Program-made: the position numbers and the translations under genes
The notes under the pieces: generated by a model
The model's input: the letters and a program-made list of their open reading frames with translations, nothing else
Told to the model about the DNA's origin: nothing
The model's database searches: none
NCBI RefSeq assembly: GCF_003859805.1
Contig: NZ_RQZG01000011.1
Location: forward strand, 1 to 64,000
Length of the DNA: 64,000 nt
Direction: 5' to 3'
Source: Arachnia propionica
Lineage (GTDB): Bacteria; Actinomycetota; Actinomycetes; Propionibacteriales; Propionibacteriaceae
In this document: piece after piece, positions 25,876-34,807 of the stretch
Position numbering within the stretch: the stretch's first letter is position 1
Layout: every line of letters begins with the position of its first letter

Positions 25876-26754
25876 GTGGAGTTGCAGCAGATGCGGTACG
25901 CGATCGCGGTAGCGGAGGAGCGCAGCTTCACCAAGGCCGCTGAACGCTGCTTCGTGGTGCAGTCAGCGCTGAGCCACCAGATCAAAGCACTCGAACGAGA
26001 GCTCGGCGTGCAGCTCTTCGCACGCACATCGCGTCGCGTCGAACTCACCCCCGCGGGAGAGGCCTTCGTCGCTGCTGCCCGGGAAGCACTGCAGGCCACC
26101 GAACGGGCCATGGTGGATGCCGCCGCTGCCGAGGGTGAGGTGCGAGGCACCCTGACCCTCGGTGTCATCCCCACGGTCACCGCGGTTGATGTCCCCCATG
26201 TACTGGCAGCATTCCATGCCGCTCATCCTGCGGTGCGGGTACGTCTTCGTGGCGGTGGCAGCGAGCAGTTCATCAGCGACATTCGTGCGGGACAACTCGA
26301 TGTCGCCTTCCTGGGGCTCGCCGAGAGCACGCCACCCCAAGGGGTGGCCTTCCATGAACTCTCCCACGAGGCACTCGTGGCAGCGTTGCCCGCGAACCAC
26401 CACCTGGCACGCAGGAAACGCGTCAAGCTCGAAGAACTCGCCGACGAGACCTTCGTCGACTTCCCGAGTGGCTCTGCCGGTCGTGCCCAGGGCGATCTCG
26501 CCTTCGAAGCGGCAGAGCTGCAGCGTGAAGTCGCCTTCGAGGCCATGACCACTGACCTGATCCTCGGCCTCATCCGCAACGAACTCGCAGTCGGAATACT
26601 CTCCGCCCAGGTCATCCCGCACGACCCCGGCGTGGTCGCAGTCCCACTTGTCGATGGTCCCCGGAGGATCGAATACCTGGCCTGGAACGACTTCAATCCC
26701 AGCCCAGCCACCCGGGCCTTCCTGGAGGCCACCCCCATCCGATCACGCAGATGA
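25876..26754 (+). CDS. LysR-family transcriptional regulator
   Basis: A 292-aa regulator. The N-terminal winged helix is clear (MRYAIAVAEERSFTKAAERCFV, then LSHQIKALERELGVQLFAR, then TPAGEAFVAAA), followed by a LysR substrate-binding domain (LGVIPTVTAVDVPHVLAAF). GTG 25876 is chosen because LysR proteins of this group begin ELQQMRY; an ATG at 25837 would add 13 unusual residues. It is divergent from the EamA-hydrolase operon, which it probably controls. Its 3' end overlaps the end of an MFS remnant on the other strand by 12 bp. Confidence 0.9.
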   Translation: MELQQMRYAIAVAEERSFTKAAERCFVVQSALSHQIKALERELGVQLFARTSRRVELTPAGEAFVAAAREALQATERAMVDAAAAEGEVRGTLTLGVIPTVTAVDVPHVLAAFHAAHPAVRVRLRGGGSEQFISDIRAGQLDVAFLGLAESTPPQGVAFHELSHEALVAALPANHHLARRKRVKLEELADETFVDFPSGSAGRAQGDLAFEAAELQREVAFEAMTTDLILGLIRNELAVGILSAQVIPHDPGVVAVPLVDGPRRIEYLAWNDFNPSPATRAFLEATPIRSRR

Positions 26755-27242
26755 CGTGACCGAACCCTCGGAGGCACCGTCCTTGTGACGAAGACCGGAC
26801 GGGAATGCACCCCGACACAGCATCACCGCCACAAGAGCGCCCAGTGTCACGATGCCAGCCGCGACGGCGATCCCTGACGTTCCCGTCCCGGCAAGCAACA
26901 CTCCGCCTGCCAACCCACCGCCCGCGACAGCCAGGTTGAACACCGTCACGAACACCGACTGAGCAGCATCGGTGTGCTCTCGGCGCGGTCAGCCAGCGCT
27001 GTCTGGAGCAGGACAGGCGCTCCGCCGAAGGCAAGACCCCAGATGAGCACCGCGGTCACGGGTAGCACCAGACCGGGAGCACCGAGCCCCCACACCCCGC
27101 AAGAGCCGATCATCGCAATCAGGCTCAGGAGGGTGGTGGTCCGCAACGAGCGATCGATCACCGTGCCGACCACGGCGATCCCTGCCATGGAAGCGACCCC
27201 GAACAGCTCGCCGAGAACACCCTGCCACCACGCTCCGCGCAC
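26743..27242 (-). pseudogene. MFS transporter remnant, 5'-truncated and frameshifted
   Basis: Two overlapping minus-strand frames together encode the C-terminal half of a major facilitator transporter. The first (from about 27242) has GIAVVGTVIDRSL, IWGLAFGGAPVLLQTALADRAEST; the second resumes with VFVTVFNLAVAGGGLAGGVLL. The frame changes near 26950. The first five or so membrane segments are missing. The DNA upstream runs into a repeat element, so the gene was probably cut during rearrangement. Same-family exporters often sit beside LysR genes. Confidence 0.75.
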
Positions 27243-27415
27243 CGCGGGTTCCCGCCAGTGACGAATGACCGACCTTGGCGTTGAGGTCCTGCCCGGGGTA
27301 GGCCCGGGCGTTCAGCGAAGTTGCGTTCATGCGTGGGCCGGCTGGGGGCTTTGCTTGTTGGGGAGTTGGTGGTGATCCTCACGTTGACTGCCACCGCAGC
27401 GCTGGCAGGATGTAA

Positions 27416-27573
27416 GAGGGCGCACGGACAGGAGCATCTACTGCGGTCGCCCCGGTGACCCCCGGGCTGTGTTGTCCTCCTCGAACGCACGCTCCAGTGC
27501 GCTCTTCGTCGTCCGCCTTGCCCGGAGCCCACCGTGTCGGTCCTCGTGACGATCCCCCTATCCGTGCACCCTC
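27416..27573. repeat. Covarying hairpin repeat element, copy 2
   Basis: Stem arms at 27416-27432 and 27557-27573 (17 positions, 2 mismatches) enclose the same GCATCTACTGCGGTCGCCCC loop found at 6022-6086, here with about 95 extra bases inserted after it. It occupies most of the gap between the MFS remnant and the truncated paralogue, and ends 3 bp before the shared leader repeat. Confidence 0.65.
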
Positions 27574-27575
27574 CA

Positions 27576-27650
27576 AGACGCTGCTGGCTGTGTGTCTGAG
27601 ATGATTTTCGGCGTGCCCGCGACCACTCCTTTCACTCCGATGGTGCTCGA
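27576..27650 (+). repeat. Shared leader sequence, copy 1 (fused to paralogue F')
   Basis: About 75 bp beginning AGACGCTGCTGGCTGTGTGT and ending GGTGCTCGA recur at 29853-29926 with roughly 85% identity and one indel. Here the sequence runs into the middle of an array paralogue (VLDDDALTELL). Confidence 0.8.
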
Positions 27651-29007
27651 CGACGATGCCTTGACCGAGCTGCTCGCCGAGGTCGCCGAGAATTGGCTGG
27701 AGCATGCTGACCTGACGGAACGCGCCCTGGCCCAGCTCGTCGCGACTGCCCACGCCCGAGGCCCCGAGCCCGTCGTGGCCGCGTGCCGGGAAGCCACCCT
27801 CAGCAGCCTCGCCTTCCTCTTCGGCTACTCAGGACGTCTGCTCCAACGGCTCGGCGACGGCACCATCAGACCGGGCACCACCCCCCGGCCTGCCCGGTCA
27901 CCGCGAGGACCGCTGGTCTTCCTCGCCGCCCAGCATTTCCACGACGTGCTGCACCGGCTGGGGGAACTGCCCTGCCTGCTCTCCACTCCCTCGAACAGTC
28001 GCTATGAGGTGACGGCACAGGACCTGCGGGATCGCGTCGAGCAGTACAACCACGACAACGTGGTGCTGGAACCCACGGATGTCGCCATTGCGCTCGCTCG
28101 GCTCCGCAGGACCGACGACCACACCGGAATCGACGCGCCCATCCGAGGCTGTGAGCTGCGGCTGGCGCAGGTCATCGAGATCTGGTCCTCGGCCCGGATC
28201 GAACCAGCTGGCCTGTCCCTGAGCCCCGGGACTGCCCGGGACGAGGCCGTGCTCCAGGTCGTCGGCGATGTGCCCGCACCCCATGCAGCACTTGGCCTGG
28301 ACACCGCCTGGAACCACCCCCACCACTACGAGGCGTCCCACCAACTGCACGACGTCGCGGACCTGCCTGCGCTCTGGTCGCCTGCCGAGGGCAGCACCGT
28401 GGACACCCGACCCCACGACATCATCATGCGGTTGCTGCCACAGCACCCTGGGCGCCCTGCAGGGGTGGTGCTGCGCCTGCTGCGCTGGTCGGACACGGAC
28501 GGTGCCCTGGACGCCCTCATCTCCTGCGCCACTGTCGCGCAGCGGTTCGGTGAGCTACTGACGGTCGTCACCCTCGCCACCTGTTCACGACTCGACCCGT
28601 CGCAGGTCAAGCGCCTGGCCCCGGTCCTCCTCGACGCCTGGCGTGAGGATCGTCTGAGCGCATCCGATCTCGCGATGGGGTGGCGTTCTCCCATGTGGGA
28701 GCAGCTGAACCTCGGGTCGGGCCGGAAGACCCTGGAGCGGAAGCCCGCGAAGGTCCTCCCGCTGCTGTCGCTCATCGCCGAGGCAGGCGGCCTCGCGCTG
28801 GCCTGGCCCCTCCTGATCGAGATCGCAGAGAACCTTGCCGCGCAGGAGAAGATCCCCGCCACCACCTCGGCCGTCCTCGAGACCCTCCTCGCCCTCCTGC
28901 CCGAGATCCCCCACCCCGTCGAACTGCCCAACATCCGTGCCCTGTCCCAACGCAAGGGAAAGTCAAAGGCCATCACCCTGGCCCGAGCCATCGGAGACCT
29001 GCTGTGA
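27592..29007 (+). pseudogene. 5'-truncated array paralogue F' (471 aa frame intact)
   Basis: An open frame equivalent to the C-terminal 55% of paralogue C. It joins a foreign leader at VLDDDALTELLAEV and then runs colinearly: LAQLVATAHARGPE, RLGDGTIRPGT, GPLVFLAAQHFHDVLHRLGELPCLLSTPS, LEPTDVAIALARL, IRGCELRLAQVIEIW, LLDAWREDRLSASDLAMGWRSPMWE, LALAWPLLIEIAENLAAQEK, ELPNIRALSQRKGKSKA. The entire N-terminal region, including the RWQEHFLAAC block, is absent. The frame has no stops and may still be expressed (GTG 27592 or ATG 27601), but it has no ribosome site I can see. Its stop overlaps a GTG that begins a degraded remnant. Confidence 0.8.
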
Positions 29008-29100
29008 GTGCCAATCCTGGTTGGGTCGAAACGCTGCCGCAGCCTGCACCCGTCCCGGCAGCCCACGGACGACGACGCCCTCCTGGACGCCACGGGCACG
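29004..29100 (+). pseudogene. Degraded remnant of a further array paralogue
   Basis: A GTG overlapping the F' stop (GTGA, as at intact array junctions) opens a short unrelated-looking frame. In another frame, 29062-29091 reads PTDDDALLDA, a landmark found intact in most paralogues. This looks like a deleted and frameshifted copy. No gene is supported in the rest of the gap up to 29280. Confidence 0.5.
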
Positions 29101-29255
29101 ACAGCCTGGAGGAGCTGCTCCACATCTTTGGCGGGCGTGCGGGCCCTGTGAGCCTGCAGTGGGTTCACCCGGTGGCGACGTCGTGGTCGGTGGCGGGTGG
29201 TTCGGCATCGGTCGTTGCTGACACGATCTCCTCCGGGAACAGCTTGCCCCCTTAC

Positions 29256-29272
29256 GTATTACGTAATACAGT
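29256..29272 (+). promoter_or_regulatory. Operator palindrome and -10 of toxin-antitoxin module 1
   Basis: GTATTACGTAATAC (29256-29269) is a perfect 14-bp palindrome. It overlaps a TACAGT -10-like hexamer (29267-29272) placed 7 bases before the antitoxin ATG, with no ribosome site between. A ribbon-helix-helix antitoxin dimer binding here would give autorepression. Confidence 0.6.
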
Positions 29273-29279
29273 TTCTGGT

Positions 29280-29540
29280 ATGGGTAAGCGGATGATTCAG
29301 GGCCGTGAGATCTCGGATGAGCAGGTACAGGCTTGGGCGGATGAGGCGGAATCGGGCTACGACGTCGACGAGCTGCAGCAACGGTGGGGGCGTCCCCCTC
29401 GTGCGGGCAAGGCGTCTCGGGTGGTGCCGACCCGATTCTCTGATGAAGAGCTGAGCGAGCTGATGGCACGTGCGGAGCGTGAAGGACTGGACCGGTCAAC
29501 GGCGATTCGCACCGCTGTGCGTGAGTGGGTCCGTGCGTGA
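29280..29540 (+). CDS. Ribbon-helix-helix antitoxin of module 1
   Basis: An 86-aa protein. The N-terminal half (ISDEQVQAWADEAESGYDVDELQQRWGRPP) is probably the toxin-neutralising part, and the C-terminal half (VVPTRFSDEELSELMARAEREGLDRSTAIRTAVREWV) is a CopG-like ribbon-helix-helix DNA-binding domain. It overlaps the next gene by 4 bases (GTGA). A clear paralogue, without its toxin, is at 50838. Antitoxin assignment rests on fold, size and gene order. Confidence 0.8.
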   Translation: MGKRMIQGREISDEQVQAWADEAESGYDVDELQQRWGRPPRAGKASRVVPTRFSDEELSELMARAEREGLDRSTAIRTAVREWVRA

Positions 29541-29776
29541 TCGTTTCGCCGTCAGCGCGCAAGCACGGTCTCAGCGATGAGGACGCCATCACCGCTGCAC
29601 GCTCGGCCTTGGCCGGTGGACCGCTCGATGATGAGAATCCGCAACGGGAGTTACGGATCGGGCTCGACACAGCAGGACGTCTCCTGGAGGTCGTTGTCCT
29701 GCTCTGGGACGACGGCGAAGTCGAGATCATCCACGCGATGAAAGCCCGGGCAGGGTATCGACGGCTCGTCGGTTGA
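29537..29776 (+). CDS. BrnT/RelE-like toxin of module 1
   Basis: A 79-aa protein starting at GTG 29537, coupled to the antitoxin stop. The pattern KHGLSDEDAITAARSAL, RELRIGLDTAGRLLEVVVLLWDDGEVEIIHAMKARAGYRRLV resembles small BrnT-like ribonuclease toxins (alpha helix, then four beta strands, then a basic C-terminus). The catalytic residues cannot be assigned with confidence. The related toxin at 41025 shares the central beta-strand pattern. The module lies between degenerate copies of the array family. Confidence 0.65.
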   Translation: MIVSPSARKHGLSDEDAITAARSALAGGPLDDENPQRELRIGLDTAGRLLEVVVLLWDDGEVEIIHAMKARAGYRRLVG

Positions 29777-29852
29777 GCCGATCAGTGTCGTCACCCCTGT
29801 CCCGAGCAGCAGCATCCGTCTCACTCTCCTCTCCCGGCAGATCCTGGGTGCC

Positions 29853-29926
29853 AGACGCTGCTGACTGTGTGTCTGAGATGATCTCGATGTGCCCATGACC
29901 ACGCCTTTCAACCCAACGGTGCTCGA
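29853..29926 (+). repeat. Shared leader sequence, copy 2 (fused to C-terminal scrap)
   Basis: The counterpart of 27576-27650. After the common end GGTGCTCGA it continues into the gene's C-terminus (ETLLALLPEVPH) instead of its middle. The same GGTGCTCGA-type sequence occurs at both places in a full-length paralogue, so a short-homology deletion can explain the difference. Confidence 0.75.
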
Positions 29927-30053
29927 GACCCTCCTCGCCCTGCTGCCCGAGGTCCCCCACCCCGTCGAACTGCCCAACATCTGCGCCCTGGCCGACCGCA
30001 GAGGAAAGTCGAAGGCCATCACCACCGCCCGAGCCATCGGAGAACTGCTATGA
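29895..30053 (+). CDS. 52-aa C-terminal scrap of the array family, coupled to H
   Basis: The frame from ATG 29895 reads MTTPFNPTVLETLLALLPEV and continues through VELPNICALADRRGKSKA to AIGELL. This is exactly the last ~45 residues of the giant proteins behind a short foreign N-terminus. Its TGA overlaps the ATG of H (ATGA), reproducing the normal array junction. It may merely be a deletion product that keeps H translationally coupled, or a short peptide. No clear ribosome site is seen. Confidence 0.55.
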   Translation: MTTPFNPTVLETLLALLPEVPHPVELPNICALADRRGKSKAITTARAIGELL

Positions 30054-32431
30054 GTCCCAAACCTGCGCTGACCGACGAGGGCATGGAGCTGTACATGTTC
30101 GTTTCCCGGGCCAGCGGCATCGACCACCTGGCCGCGCAGCTCTCCCGACTGGAGCCGGAGGAGCGGGCCCGGTTCGCCACCGTGATGAAGAAGGAGGGCA
30201 AGGCCCTCAAGGCCCTGTGGGAGAAGAAAGGGCATGAGGGACGGGCCCTGCTGCTGGCCGCCCACCTGAACCCGACGCCGTCACAACTCGTCACTGCCAT
30301 GACCGGTTGGGCGCTCGACAACCTCAGCCACGGCGGCGGTGCCGAACACCTCCGCAGGGTCGTGCGTGGCCGAGGCCAGGAGTGGGGGACGGCCTTCGTC
30401 CAAGCCGCGTTGAAGAAGTCCAGCGTCGTCCAGGCGGCACCCGCGCTGCTCAACTCCCTCATCGACGAGTTCGGCCTGCCCCTGCCCGAGACCCCGGCCT
30501 TCTGGCGGGCCTGGGTGGACCATGACCCCTCACCCCGGCCCGGGACCCGCTGGCAGGAACGCTTCATCAGGGCTTGTCAAACCCCCGGGGCCTTCACCGA
30601 CGACTGGTACGAGGAACCACACCCCGGCGCCGTCGCCGAGGCCCTGAGGGAGATCGAGGACCGCGACGAGGACGCGCTGGTGGCAGCCCTGCTGTCGGTC
30701 ATCGAGCGCGACGACTCCCCCGCCTGCCAGCGACGGGCCCTGTGGTGGCTGGATCATCTCGGCCTCGCCGATCGCCTCTGGGACCACCGTCAGGCCCTCA
30801 TCCGCTGCCTCATCTGGGCGGAACGAAGCGTGGCCAAACGCATCGTCGAGGTGTGCCTGCGCCCCGAGCTGGAGGGCGACGACTGGGACGCGTTCGCCGT
30901 CACCGTCCAGATGCGCCCGGAGAAGACACCCCGACGCCAGGTGCTGAAGGAACTGCTCCGCCGCGACTCCCCACCAAGCGCCGCCCTCACCGAGATCCTC
31001 GAACAGCTCGCTGCCGAACCCGACACCACCACCGCGGCACTGGCGAAGCAGGTGCTGGAGCGGTGGGGAGTCGCCCCCGAACCCGAGCAACCGCGGGGAC
31101 TGTGGCAGGAACCGGCGGGTCGTGAGGATGTCCCCACGGACCACGACGCCGTGCTGGACCCGTCGTCGTTGGCGGAGCTGCTGACCCGTGTTGAACAGCT
31201 GGACGAGGACGATCCGGAACTGGCCGAACGCACCCTGGCCGCCCTCATCGCCGCCGCCCACGATCGGGGGGCCGTGCGCATCCGCCACGCCATCCGCACC
31301 TCGCTCGGCACCGACCTCAACGGAGGTCCGGCGCTGCGGCGGCTGCTCGCGAGCCTGGCCCGGAAGGGCGAGGAGGGCGGCCGGGTCCGCACCCGCAAGC
31401 TCACAAGCCAGACCTTCCTCGTCGGGCAGCGGATCTCGGAGGCCCTGAACGCCCTGGGCGAGGTGCCGTGCCTGCTGTCCACCCCCAGCCACCACGACTT
31501 CCGGGTCTCCTGGGAGGCATTCCGGGATCGCGCCCGCCGCTACCGGGAGGCCGGTGCCGCGACACTGCGCATCGACGTGGCCGTGGCGCTCGCCCGGCTG
31601 GACCGCGACGCCGTGCCCGAGCTGACCGAGTTCGCCCAGCCCATCGCCGGGCTGGAGGTGAGCCTGGCCGATGTCCTCACCCACTGGGCGAGCCACCCCG
31701 CCTCCCCCGGGAAGCTGAGGTTCGCCGCGCCACGGCCCGGCCATGAGGACCCCTGGTACCTGGGCGAGCGGGTCCGCGCCTACGACGACGCCCCCACCAG
31801 CCACAAGCTCCTCCGCCTCCGCAACGCCTGGACCCTGCCCTACTCGCCGCCCTCCTGGCCCAATCTGTGGCAGGAGGAGCTCAGCGTCTTCAGCCTGCTC
31901 CCCGAGCACCCCACCCTCCCCATCGCCCTCGCGCTGACGGGCCTCACTGGAGGTAACCCAGTGAACCGACTCACACAGGTGGCCACAACCGCCCACCACC
32001 TGGGCCCCAACGGGACGTTCGGCCTGCTCGCCGCCGCCTCGAACATGCCCGCGAAGGATCGCTCCGGGATCGCCTACGCCCTGCAGGAGGCCTGGCACGC
32101 GGGTCGTATCACCTCCGACGACCTCGTCACCGGGTGGCGGCACAAGGACCGGGAGGTCGTCGGGATCTCACCCGGGAAGACCATCCCGATGCTGGTCGAG
32201 CTGGCCGAGGGCTCGTGCCTGGCGCTGGTGTGGCCGCTGCTGGTGGAGATCGCGGAGACGCTGGCCGCCGAGCGGGCGACGGCGACCACCGCGGCCGCGC
32301 TGGAGGCGATCCTCCAGTTCCTGCCCGAGGTGCCGCACCAAGTGGAACTACCCAACATCACGGCCCTGGCTCAGCGCAAGGGCTCGTCGAAGGCCATCAA
32401 GACCGCCCGGCTCATCGTGGCGAAGCTGTGA
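30050..32431 (+). CDS. Giant array paralogue H (793 aa)
   Basis: First full-length member after the disrupted zone. The N-terminus (MSPKPALTDEGMELYMFVSRASG) differs from the MTIxIP type, and H, I, J, K and L form a second sub-group with a YW/FW pattern before RW: FWRAWVDHDPSPRPGTRWQERFIRAC here. Other landmarks: ALVAALLSVIERDDSPACQRRALWWLDHLGLADRLW, RPEKTPRRQVLKELL, RGLWQEPAG, LGEVPCLLSTPSHHDFRVSWEAFRDRARRYREAG, ALQEAWHAGRITSDDLVTGWR, LALVWPLLVEIAETLAAERA and RKGSSKAIKTARLIVAKL. The start is coupled to the 52-aa scrap. All-helical and soluble, function unknown. Confidence 0.85.
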   Translation: MSPKPALTDEGMELYMFVSRASGIDHLAAQLSRLEPEERARFATVMKKEGKALKALWEKKGHEGRALLLAAHLNPTPSQLVTAMTGWALDNLSHGGGAEHLRRVVRGRGQEWGTAFVQAALKKSSVVQAAPALLNSLIDEFGLPLPETPAFWRAWVDHDPSPRPGTRWQERFIRACQTPGAFTDDWYEEPHPGAVAEALREIEDRDEDALVAALLSVIERDDSPACQRRALWWLDHLGLADRLWDHRQALIRCLIWAERSVAKRIVEVCLRPELEGDDWDAFAVTVQMRPEKTPRRQVLKELLRRDSPPSAALTEILEQLAAEPDTTTAALAKQVLERWGVAPEPEQPRGLWQEPAGREDVPTDHDAVLDPSSLAELLTRVEQLDEDDPELAERTLAALIAAAHDRGAVRIRHAIRTSLGTDLNGGPALRRLLASLARKGEEGGRVRTRKLTSQTFLVGQRISEALNALGEVPCLLSTPSHHDFRVSWEAFRDRARRYREAGAATLRIDVAVALARLDRDAVPELTEFAQPIAGLEVSLADVLTHWASHPASPGKLRFAAPRPGHEDPWYLGERVRAYDDAPTSHKLLRLRNAWTLPYSPPSWPNLWQEELSVFSLLPEHPTLPIALALTGLTGGNPVNRLTQVATTAHHLGPNGTFGLLAAASNMPAKDRSGIAYALQEAWHAGRITSDDLVTGWRHKDREVVGISPGKTIPMLVELAEGSCLALVWPLLVEIAETLAAERATATTAAALEAILQFLPEVPHQVELPNITALAQRKGSSKAIKTARLIVAKL

Positions 32432-32541
32432 TCCTCCGCTGCTCACACCGGGAATCCCGATGCGAAGCGAGGGAACCCGGCTCGAGACCCCGTGCCCTTG
32501 GGCAGGAACCCAACCGCCGACCACCCCGCTGAGAGGACGCC

Positions 32542-34728
32542 GTGATCGACGCACTGTTCACCCACACCCGGCTGCCCGAGGAGGTCGCGGCCCGGATCAC
32601 CGCCCTCGACCACGCCGGGCGCGAGGCGGCCGCGAAGGAGTTCGCCGCCACCACCTCAACACTGCGCACCCGTCTGGTCGGACGCGATCAGGCGCAGAGC
32701 TTCCTGGTGCTGCTGGCCCACCTGCCGATCACCCCCGCCCAGGCCGCGAAAGCCCTCAACCGGGAGCTGCTGGAGATCCGTCACGCCCCGATCATCATCG
32801 AGGGACTCCGCGCCAAGGGCGGCGACTGGGTGGCCGCCTTCGTTCGCTCCGCCTGCGCCGTCCCGCGCCTGCGGGCCGACCTGGCGCGACTCGTCGACGA
32901 CCTCATCGACGAGTTCCACCTGCCCCTGCCCGAGGCCCCCGACTACTGGCGCGGCTGGTACGACCGCTCCCCCCTGCCCCGCCCCGGGGTGCGGTGGCAG
33001 CAACGCTTCCTCGCGGCCTGCTCCGTTCCCGAGCTGTTCGCCCCCGACCGGAGGATCGACGAGCAACGCATCACCCGCGCCGCCGAGAAACTGCGGGCGA
33101 GTGAACCCACCGACGACGACGCCCTGCTCACCGCGCTGCTCCAGGTCTTCGAACGTGGCGACCGCCCCACCACCCAACGCACCGCATCCCGGTGGGTGGC
33201 GGGGCTCGGCGTGACCGGCCTGATCGGGAAGCATCGCCGCCGCGTCATCGACGCCCTCCCTGCCGCGGATTCCTCCTTCGTGAAGCTGACGCTGGCCGAG
33301 CTCCTCACCCCCGAGCTGCCCGCGGCGGATCTCGATGCGCTCGCCGTCGCCGTCCTGCCCCGGGCCGCGAAGGGGCTCACCGGGAAGGTGCTGAAGGCCC
33401 TGGGTCGGATCGACGCGCCGTCGGCGGACCTCCGGGACACCGTCGCCGCGCTGGCGTCGGAGACCCCGGCGGCCGCGGCACTCCTCGCCGACTGGGGCCA
33501 GACCGCACCGGAGCCCGAACGGCTCGGCCTGTGGCGGGAGCCGGTCGGCTCGCCCGAACCGGACCCCCACCACGCCCAGCTGGAGCCATCACCCCTCGTC
33601 GACCTCATGGACGAGCTCGCGTGGGAGCATCCCGAGGCCTGGGACCACCTCGAATGGCTGCTCGGCCGCCTCGTCCATGCCGCGCACACCCGGGGTCGCG
33701 AGGCGCTGTTGGCGTCGGCGGCGGAGAACCTGGGCGGGAACACCCAACTGGCCCGGGTGCTGCTGCAGCTCGCGACCGGTGAGGAGCCGTCGACGCAGGG
33801 GGTGCGGCCGCTGACCGGCCTCATCGGCCGCCGGATGCGGGAGGCGTTGCCGCTGCTCGGCCGGGTGCCAACACTGCTGTCCCTCCCAACCCTGGTGGGC
33901 AACCGGCTCGACTGGGACGCCTTCGCCGAGCGGGCCGCCGCGTTCCGGGAGGCCGACATCCCCGTCGCCCCCACCGACGTCCTGGTGGCCCTGTCGCGGA
34001 TGGATCGCGGCGCGGCCCCGCAGGATCTGGCCGAGCTGGAGCAGCCGATCGACGGCGTGACGTCGTCGCTGGCGGAGGTCGTCGCCCGGTGGCGGGACAC
34101 CGACCCGGAGCCCGGGAGGCTGTGGTTCGTCCCCGAGGAGCCGAACGCCAGCCGATGGCAGAACCTCCGATACCGGCGGATCCGCTGCGACGGCGACGTC
34201 CCCGTCGCAGCGGAGCTGCTCGGGATCGACGGGCCCTGGACGGAGCCCATGAACCCGCTGGATGGTGAGTGCTCCGAGGAGCTGGGGGTGATGTCGCTGC
34301 TGCCGGAGCACCCGACCCGCCCGGCCGCGCACCTGCTGCAGGTCCTGGGGCGTGAGGACCCCGCCTGGAACCGCCACCCGGACTGGTTGGCGGCGCGGCT
34401 GCTCACCACGGCGCGGATCACCCCGGAGGCGGCGTTCGCGATCCTCGCGACGATCGTCGAGCAACGCAAGGAGGACCGGGAGCCATTCGCGGTGCAGCTG
34501 CTGAATGCGTGGGATGAGGCTCGGCTGCACCCGGAGACCCTGCTGGCGGCCTGGCAGGGCGAGTGGCGCGCCGAGTGGCCGCTGAAACCGATCCCGCTCG
34601 TCGGGACGCTGGTGATGGTGGCGGAGGCCGGGGGTCTGGCCCTGGTCTGGCCGCTGCTGGAGGCGATGGCCCCCGAGACCAAGGCGGCCCGCGACGCGCT
34701 GACACGCTTCCGCGCCGAGGTCCCGTGA
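32542..34728 (+). CDS. Giant array paralogue I, C-terminally shortened (728 aa)
   Basis: GTG 32542 follows GAGAGGACGCC. The protein follows the H pattern: YWRGWYDRSPLPRPGVRWQQRFLAAC, LRASEPTDDDALLTALLQVFERGDRPTTQRTA, LPRAAKGLTGKVLKALGRI, LGLWREPVG, LGRVPTLLSLPTLVGNRLDWDAFAERAAAFREADI, LLNAWDEARLHPETLLAAW. It then ends at LALVWPLLEAMAPETKAARDALTRFRAEVP. The terminal ~50 residues common to the others (LETVLALLPEVPH...ELPNIxALAxRKGSSKA) are missing. The stop lies only 6 bp before a 66-bp palindrome that borders the DUF559 cassette, so cassette arrival may have replaced the gene end. It may still be functional. Confidence 0.82.
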   Translation: MIDALFTHTRLPEEVAARITALDHAGREAAAKEFAATTSTLRTRLVGRDQAQSFLVLLAHLPITPAQAAKALNRELLEIRHAPIIIEGLRAKGGDWVAAFVRSACAVPRLRADLARLVDDLIDEFHLPLPEAPDYWRGWYDRSPLPRPGVRWQQRFLAACSVPELFAPDRRIDEQRITRAAEKLRASEPTDDDALLTALLQVFERGDRPTTQRTASRWVAGLGVTGLIGKHRRRVIDALPAADSSFVKLTLAELLTPELPAADLDALAVAVLPRAAKGLTGKVLKALGRIDAPSADLRDTVAALASETPAAAALLADWGQTAPEPERLGLWREPVGSPEPDPHHAQLEPSPLVDLMDELAWEHPEAWDHLEWLLGRLVHAAHTRGREALLASAAENLGGNTQLARVLLQLATGEEPSTQGVRPLTGLIGRRMREALPLLGRVPTLLSLPTLVGNRLDWDAFAERAAAFREADIPVAPTDVLVALSRMDRGAAPQDLAELEQPIDGVTSSLAEVVARWRDTDPEPGRLWFVPEEPNASRWQNLRYRRIRCDGDVPVAAELLGIDGPWTEPMNPLDGECSEELGVMSLLPEHPTRPAAHLLQVLGREDPAWNRHPDWLAARLLTTARITPEAAFAILATIVEQRKEDREPFAVQLLNAWDEARLHPETLLAAWQGEWRAEWPLKPIPLVGTLVMVAEAGGLALVWPLLEAMAPETKAARDALTRFRAEVP

Positions 34729-34734
34729 CCGAAC

Positions 34735-34802
34735 CGCTGCAAACGTGCGGAGCGTTGCTTCTGGAAGCGCTCCCATCCGCAACGCTCCGCACGTTTGCAG
34801 CG
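34735..34802. repeat. Perfect palindrome, copy 1, at the cassette border
   Basis: Arms of 24 bp (34735-34758 and 34779-34802) with core CTGCAAACGTGCGGAGCG are perfectly complementary and enclose a 20-base loop. The 66-base core (34736-34801) is identical to 35689-35754. It lies between converging genes and could end both, but the second copy is not in such a place. Confidence 0.9.
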
Positions 34803-34807
34803 GAATG

